From: Trametes villosa
Taxonomy: Eukaryota > Basidiomycota > Agaricomycetes > Polyporales > Polyporaceae
Reading direction: 5' to 3'
DNA length: 64,000 nucleotides
Assembly (NCBI GenBank): GCA_002964805.2
Contig: PUDQ02000001.1
Location: forward strand, 1,054,001 to 1,118,000
The translations under genes and the position numbers were made by a program. The notes beneath the pieces were generated by a model. That model was not told the DNA's origin. It did not search any database and worked only from the letters and a program-made list of their open reading frames with translations. Positions 58,501 through 64,000 of this stretch are shown one piece after another. Positions within the stretch are counted from its first letter, which is position 1. Each line of letters begins with the position of its first letter.

Positions 58501-60104
58501 CTCCCCCGTCGCCCAGCAGCTTCCCCCCGGCAGCCGCTTCGCCGACCCCTCTCTGCCAGCCAAGTGTCGAAGAGGCCTCGCCGACTCCTCACTCAGTGCT
58601 CCGCACCCCCGGCACCAGCCAGTCCGTGGTCGGCCCCGCAGTCGATCGCCATACTCCCTGGCCGCCCCAGCAGCTTAGAAGACGGCATTCGCCCGAAGTC
58701 CCTCCTTTACCCCACAGTCCTTCGTTTCGTTTCGGTCCCGGGACTCCCAGGCCCCCTAGCTCAGCACGCCCGAGTTTAATCGCATAAGGTCGGCATTTAA
58801 TCCATTCGCCCGCTCTCTGTCCCCGTCCGAGGTCGCAAGAACGCTAACAACGCCGTCGGTTCCTGTGAGTACCGGGACGGGTGTGTCAGGAGCGGGGCAG
58901 GATTGGACGATGGCTGACGGCGATTGGCAGATTTCTGCAGGCTGAAGTACTCTGGTCGAGTCGGTGATCATCGATTCGAGGATATACAGTCGAGGACAGT
59001 GAAGACGTGAAGGGCCATTCGATCGAAGGTGAGTGTCCGGTGCAGTCAATTTCGATTTTCCCCTTCGGGCACCGCACGGACGCGCCTCGGACGGCGGCAT
59101 CGTGGAACGTGGCGCGTGGGAACCGCCCCGCTCCCCGAACAAAGCGGACAATACTGAAACCTCCCGGCGCCTTGTTCTCTCTTGCGGCCCCGCCTGGCGC
59201 ACCGTGCGCTGTGCGGCTGGCGTGCGCGCGACCCATGCGGGCTGCTTTTCAGCTGCCAGCGTCCGCCAGGGGGCTATCGCACGTCTGGGCGGGCGGCGGG
59301 GGCGGCGATGTCATGGCCAAGGAGGGCGGTGGAGAGGACCTCACACGAGGCATCTGATGTCTGTGACGAGGGTCGATAACATCTGCAGTAGGCCCTTCAC
59401 AAGGCGACGCTGGTTATTATCGGATTATTATGTCCGTTGCGAAATGTTTACCTGCGCATTGTTCCTTGCCATCAACTTTCCGCGCCTATGGGCCCGCCCC
59501 GGTCTCCCGGTTCCCTTATATCTCATTTCGGTCACCATTCGTCGCTTCCCCTGCCCTCCCCGCTCGTCCTCGACGTTTGCGACGTCCTCGACCCGCCCCC
59601 GCACCTCCTCCGCCCCCTCTTCTGTCCATATCCTCACGAACCTCACGCTGACGATCCTTAATTTCCCCGGATCAGCTCTCTCGACGCTGTTCCACGCACG
59701 CTCGTCCGCTTAGCCACGGACGACCACACCCTGCGACTCGCCCGAGTTGCTGCATGATCATTTTCCGTAAGTGCTCCTCTCTCCCGTCTTCTCTCTCCTT
59801 GTATGCGTAGCAAAGATTCGGTGTGCTTGGCCGGACTTCTTCCCCATGTCGCTCCTGGGATGTGATGATCGGGCGCAGTGTCCCCTCGCGTGTATTTCGC
59901 TCCGCCCGTGAAGTGTAGTGTTCATGTTCATGCTGCCCCGTCCCATCCCCCTTCCTCCGGTCCATTATCTTCTCCTCTCCGTTCTCGCCTTTCTTGGTTC
60001 ACGCAGCCCGCCCGTCTCTTTCTACGCGATTCCCTCTCTTCGTCCCGTTTCGTTACTTCTCCAAACGTTGGCGCGCGCAACTTTCGTTGGATCGAGTTTT
60101 CACG
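55580..60104. other. 4.5-kb gene-poor region upstream of the cyclin
   Basis: No open frame here has convincing protein composition with splice support. The last ~650 bp (59450-60100) are strongly pyrimidine-rich, suitable as promoter and leader of the cyclin gene, with TTATATCTCATTTC near 59516. One minus-strand frame, 57679-57044, is long but unsupported. Confidence 0.5.
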
Positions 60105-61587
60105 ATGTCTTCCGTCCCATATACCCTCGGCGCAGTCGCTCACTCGAGCTCTTCCTCGTCTAGCATTCCCTTGAACCATTCATCCCACCCCCTCCCCTCC
60201 TCCGACGCCGACGCCGATATGAAGGACGTCTCCAACTCATCCCGGGCCGCACGCCCATCGGCCTACCCCAAGAAGAAGCCATCCCCGTATGGCGTCTCGA
60301 AATCGTCACGGAGACAGTCACCGCTTTACCCGCCCCATTCGCTCGTCCGCAAGACCCCACGCGCGGCGAAGGCGGAGCAAATGGCGCAGCGGCAACGGTA
60401 CCTGCAGATCAGCGCTTTGCGCCGTGAAGGCATCTACCTGGAGGAGGAGTACCTTGACGAGATTCGCGGGTACATGCACGAGATGGAGGTGAGGCTACGT
60501 TCTTTAGTTCGCCTGGTAACGCCTGCTCACAGAAGACAATAGCGTGGTACCATGTGCCATATGGCGTCGATGGACCAGCAGCCCGAGATCAAGTGGCACA
60601 TGCGGCCCTGCCTTGTCGACTTCCTCGTGGAGCTTCACTTCGTCTTCAGGCTACGACCCGAGACCCTCTACCTGACGCTGAACATCATCGACCGCTACGT
60701 GTCGAAGCGGATCGTCTATGTGAAGCACTACCAGCTGGTCGGCTGCGCGGCTCTCTGGATCGCCGCCAAGTTCGAGGATGCGAAGGAGCGCGTCCCGACA
60801 GTACAAGATCTCGCCCAGATGTGCCAGGAGACCTACGATGAGTCGGCGTTCATCCAGATGGAGGGTCCTCTCGACGACGTGGACGCTCGGCCACCCCACC
60901 GCGGAATCGTGGTTGCGCATCCTCTGCTGTGGTCCCATCGTCGAGGAGCAGAAGGTCCAGCACGTCGCTCGCTTCCTCATGGAGATCACCCTGTTCTACC
61001 GCGAGTTCTGCCAGTACCCGTCATCCGCCGTCGCGCTGGGTGCGCTCACGCTCGCTCGCTGTCTATGCGGCAAGGGCCGCCGCATCTTCGAGGAGACGGA
61101 GGAGTGCCTTGAGATCGTGGAGCATCTCGACAACCGCTTGGCGAAGCAGGCCAACGACCTCTCGGAAACGCTTGTCAAGAAGTACTCGTACGCGTTCTAC
61201 TCAAAGGCGGCGACGTTCGTTCTGCAGTACTACCTCCAAGGCGGTCGCTTCCAGAGGCAGAACACGCTCTCGCTCCCTATGACGCCCCTCCGGACGAACT
61301 CTCCGAAGGTGTGCACACCGATGAGCGTTTCGACGACGGCTTCCGACCTCTCGGACGACATGCCGGCGACGCCCACTAGCCCAATCTTCTCTAGCGACGC
61401 GTTCTCGGGTTCCTACATGTCGGACGACAAGGAGAACCTGCCGTCTCCGAAGTTCGAGCCCGTGATCAACAAGCAGCTCATCGAGCAAGTCCCGGAGCAG
61501 TTCCTGCCTCACGACTTCGTCAAGTACCAGCGTCAAGCTCTCCACAACCTGAACGTCGGGTCGCCTCGACCCGCGGTCGTCTCGTGA
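60105..61587 (+). CDS. G1-type cyclin (Cln1/Puc1-like) with apparent +1 frameshift
   Basis: Exon 1 is 60105-60488; exon 2 starts at 60543 (CGTGGTACCATG) and runs to the stop at 61587, but only if one base is skipped near 60865. The first cyclin fold is clear ([54 protein letters not shown]), as is the second ([37 protein letters not shown]). A Ser/Thr-Pro-rich tail follows with TPLRT and SPKF CDK-type sites. Overall it is closest to fungal G1 cyclins of the Cln1/Puc1 type, which drive Start with Cdk1. At the break, QMEG and VLST are in different frames; relatives have an extra His there and one more residue before WTLGHP. A sequencing deletion is the simplest explanation. Confidence 0.82.
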
Positions 61588-64000
61588 AGCAGCTGTGACC
61601 GTTCGCTTCCGCTCGTCGAAGCTCGTCATCGTCGCCTGGGTTGTAAAAAGCTTTCCTCCGCTGTCGCTCCTCCGATGCAATACGTCTCTCGTCTCTCAGC
61701 AAAATGTATCAACACTACCATACACGTCGTTCGTCGGCACCCCTCCACGCAATCTGGCTCCGTCATCATCAACATCATCGACTCAACCATGCATTCTTTC
61801 CTCTCTGCAATCGTCTCCCGTCTCCCCTCCCTCCCCCTTCCACGTGCCGGACGTCGTCGCCTATACGAGTACAAGAAGTCGATGTCGAACCAGACGGCTC
61901 CCGCCCACGATACACCGCAGTGTACGCCTCTCCCCGTGTACGATTACGGATGGCCCTCTGGGTGCCGTCCCCCGGTGTATCTGTCGTCCGACTGCAGCGC
62001 TGGCACCTTCCCGACCCTTCCCGCGGACACTGTTCAACATTCATTCGAACATACTCTAGCCTATGCATCCCGACCTTCCCTTCTCTGCGCACCTATTCCG
62101 GATCGCTTTACGCGACAAGCATCCCCTTCCCTTCTTCCCGCCACCGAACCCCGATCCAACTTAAGTCGCCGCCTTCGTTCTATCTTATTCTTCACTTTTA
62201 TTGTACATTCTTCATTGCACCCCCGTCGTCTTTGAAGCATCCGCATTCCCCCCACCACCCCCGCGCGCATTGTGTCATATCGTCTTTTAGTCGACTTCTT
62301 CCGTATAGTCTCGTCAATGTCGCAGCATCCGAATCACATCATCCACTGTCGTACTCTGGGCCTGAAGGGCTCGCCGCACTGTCCCGCGCATTCCTGTCGT
62401 TTACATTACCACCAATCGTGCATCAAATTATATTATTGCATCTTGGACGGGCGCGACGCTGGATCGATCAAGGGTGCGTTCAGGAGCGCAGGTGTCTGGC
62501 GGCTAGGCTCGATCCCTGACACCTGTGCGCGCGCAAACCCCGGAGGAGGAGATACGAGGCGCGATATCATGCTGGCGATCTGGACATGCTGCGGTGGAGG
62601 AGGGCCCCTCCGGCCGGACGCAGCACAAGGGGGCGCTGTTCGTGATCGGGCGCAGACAGCTTTCTGTTCTTCTACGTTTCTAGGGTGAGGTAAAGGCGGC
62701 GCGAGCTTCACACACCGCGCACGCCGCCGAACAGGTCGAAGCCCCCGGGGCCTTTGAGGGATCAGGCACGGGGGCGGGGAATGATGCTCGCCCATGGCGT
62801 GACCGCCTGGCCTGCGCGGCACCCATGAGGACACGAGCAGGGCGGTGCGCGCGTGCAGCTGACGGCCAGCCGCGCACTGGCACTGGACGAGGAGGACCGA
62901 AGCCCGAAGCCCGCGCGCTGGAGACGACCGCACCCGAGCGCGGCCGCGGCGCGCGAACTTGGTGGGCCCCTCGCCTCTCTCCCTCCTTCGCCTTCGCCTT
63001 CCCGCACCCTGCGTGCGGACCCGAGCGCACGCCGCGCGGTCGCAGTCGCGGGCGAAGCCCCGCCATACATTTCGGTGCACGCATTCATCCGGGGACGCAG
63101 AGCCCGGCGTCCGCCCGCGCGAGCCCTGGAATCGTGCGCCTCCCATTCGCACCCTCATGTCCGCGGAAACATATCTCCTACAGCCTCCAGCCGCGAGTCG
63201 CGACGTTGCGTGACAGGCCGGAGCCCTAATTGTCGCCGCTAGTCTCGCTGGCCTTCGGCGGCGATGGCGATCGCGGCGGCGAGGCCCAGCCACCGCCCGC
63301 CCGCTGTGCCACTAGCACCGCGCTCCCTATAGGCTATTGCTAGTCTTGTTGATAAGTAACACCGCTCTCCCCCGGAGGTTGGAACACAGGGTGACGCGTA
63401 CGTGCCTCGACGAAACCCCCTTGCGCACGCTCCGCCGACAATCTGTGTCAAGTATTCAGGCCTCAAGACAGCTCAGGACAGTACTAGCGCGAGCTCCCAG
63501 GGCAGCGCACGCGCCCTCCGGGACCGGCGATCGAGGATAGCGTGCAACGTGCTCGCGCGGTCGCGTCGGCGGTGGAGTAGCCTGGCAGCTGAACGATGTG
63601 CCAGCCCTGGCAGGAACGCGGGACCGCGCGCGGCCTCCCAAGCCCCGAGCGCACCGGCACACGCTGCACGCATCATCGACATCATCGTCGTGCGCCCCGT
63701 CGTCATCGTTGATCAAGGGCGGCCGCGCATGAGCAGCTGCTGCAGAGGGCGATGTATAATACAATGTAAGGCTCGAGTCCGAGCCGTTCCGAGAGTGTGC
63801 CGCTGAGGTCATAGCAGATTGCTCGTGAACACTGGCCTGGCAGCTGCAGCCTTCGACGGCTCGGAAGGCGAGAAGATCCAACGTTTAAGCTATCGTACAT
63901 ACAGCAGGGCCAATTGATCGTTCTTCCCCCCCACCTTCCCTGCAGTCGTGTGCGCACCCGGCTCCAGAAGGTCGCCACTCAGGAGTCCCCAACGTGCGCA
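61588..64000. other. Gene-poor right end
   Basis: Pyrimidine-rich, repetitive-looking text (61600-62350) is followed by GC-rich DNA. Several long overlapping frames exist on both strands but none shows domains, biased codons or splice support. The first part is probably the cyclin 3' UTR. Confidence 0.45.

Noticed and set aside
61704..62519. 271-codon plus-strand frame after the cyclin
   Set aside because: Pyrimidine-rich DNA yields Ser/Pro/Leu text in all frames; more likely 3' UTR and intergenic DNA.
62433..63293. 286-codon minus-strand frame near the right edge
   Set aside because: Arg/Ala/Gly-rich text from high-GC DNA; several equally long frames overlap on the other strand; no family resemblance.
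1..64000. CRISPR arrays, IS elements, prophage
   Set aside because: The window is eukaryotic with spliceosomal introns; no regular repeat-spacer array or transposase/integrase/reverse transcriptase frame was seen.

Overview
The window is nuclear DNA from a filamentous basidiomycete, most likely an Agaricomycete. The reasons are dense genes split by many 45-75 nt GT-AG introns, GC-rich codons, basidiomycete-type F-box/LRR genes, a tandem pair of coiled-coil proteins resembling the basidiomycete DUF6697 family, a Con-6 gene and a cellular RNA-dependent RNA polymerase. No rRNA, convincing tRNA, CRISPR array or intact transposon was seen. Gene models were built by hand from splice signals and reading-frame continuity; where exon lengths are given, their sum is a multiple of three.

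Layout. 0-8 kb: a WD-like hypothetical gene running off the left edge (-), an intergenic block holding a degenerate ~44-bp tandem repeat, a D-2-hydroxyglutarate dehydrogenase (+), the telomere protein RAP1 (+) with telomere-type motifs just upstream, and the kinase CDK11 (-). 8-17 kb: the inner-ring nucleoporin NUP170/NUP155 (20 exons, one GC-AG intron), then the two tandem coiled-coil genes. 17-24.5 kb: the ERMES subunit MMM1 (-), an F-box/LRR-like gene and a less certain LRR-like gene. 24.5-31 kb: a tubulin-tyrosine-ligase-domain protein, RNA polymerase subunit RPB8, a MARVEL membrane protein (-) and a Con-6 stress/conidiation gene behind a TATA box and CRE-type sites. 31-37 kb: an LRR-type gene without an F-box (-) and an 853-aa low-complexity protein with a four-fold repeated basic motif (-). 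37-46.2 kb: a Sec7-PH Arf GEF (-), a small protein with a papain-like H/NC signature (+), pescadillo/NOP7 (-) and SmD2 (+). 46.3-55.6 kb: RdRP (-), a LYRM2-like mitochondrial protein (-) and a 4E-T-like translational repressor (+). 55.6-64 kb: a G1-type cyclin that carries an apparent +1 frameshift, between gene-poor flanks.

Most genes are housekeeping: nuclear pore, transcription, splicing, ribosome biogenesis, telomere, ER-mitochondria contact and cell cycle. Several sit head-to-head over short shared promoters: CDK11/NUP170 (~190 bp), NOP7/SmD2 (~220 bp) and LYRM2/4E-T (~210 bp). The least ordinary items are the 44-bp repeat array, the tandem coiled-coil pair with conserved exon architecture, the repeated-motif protein, the CRE-driven con-6 promoter and the cyclin frameshift.
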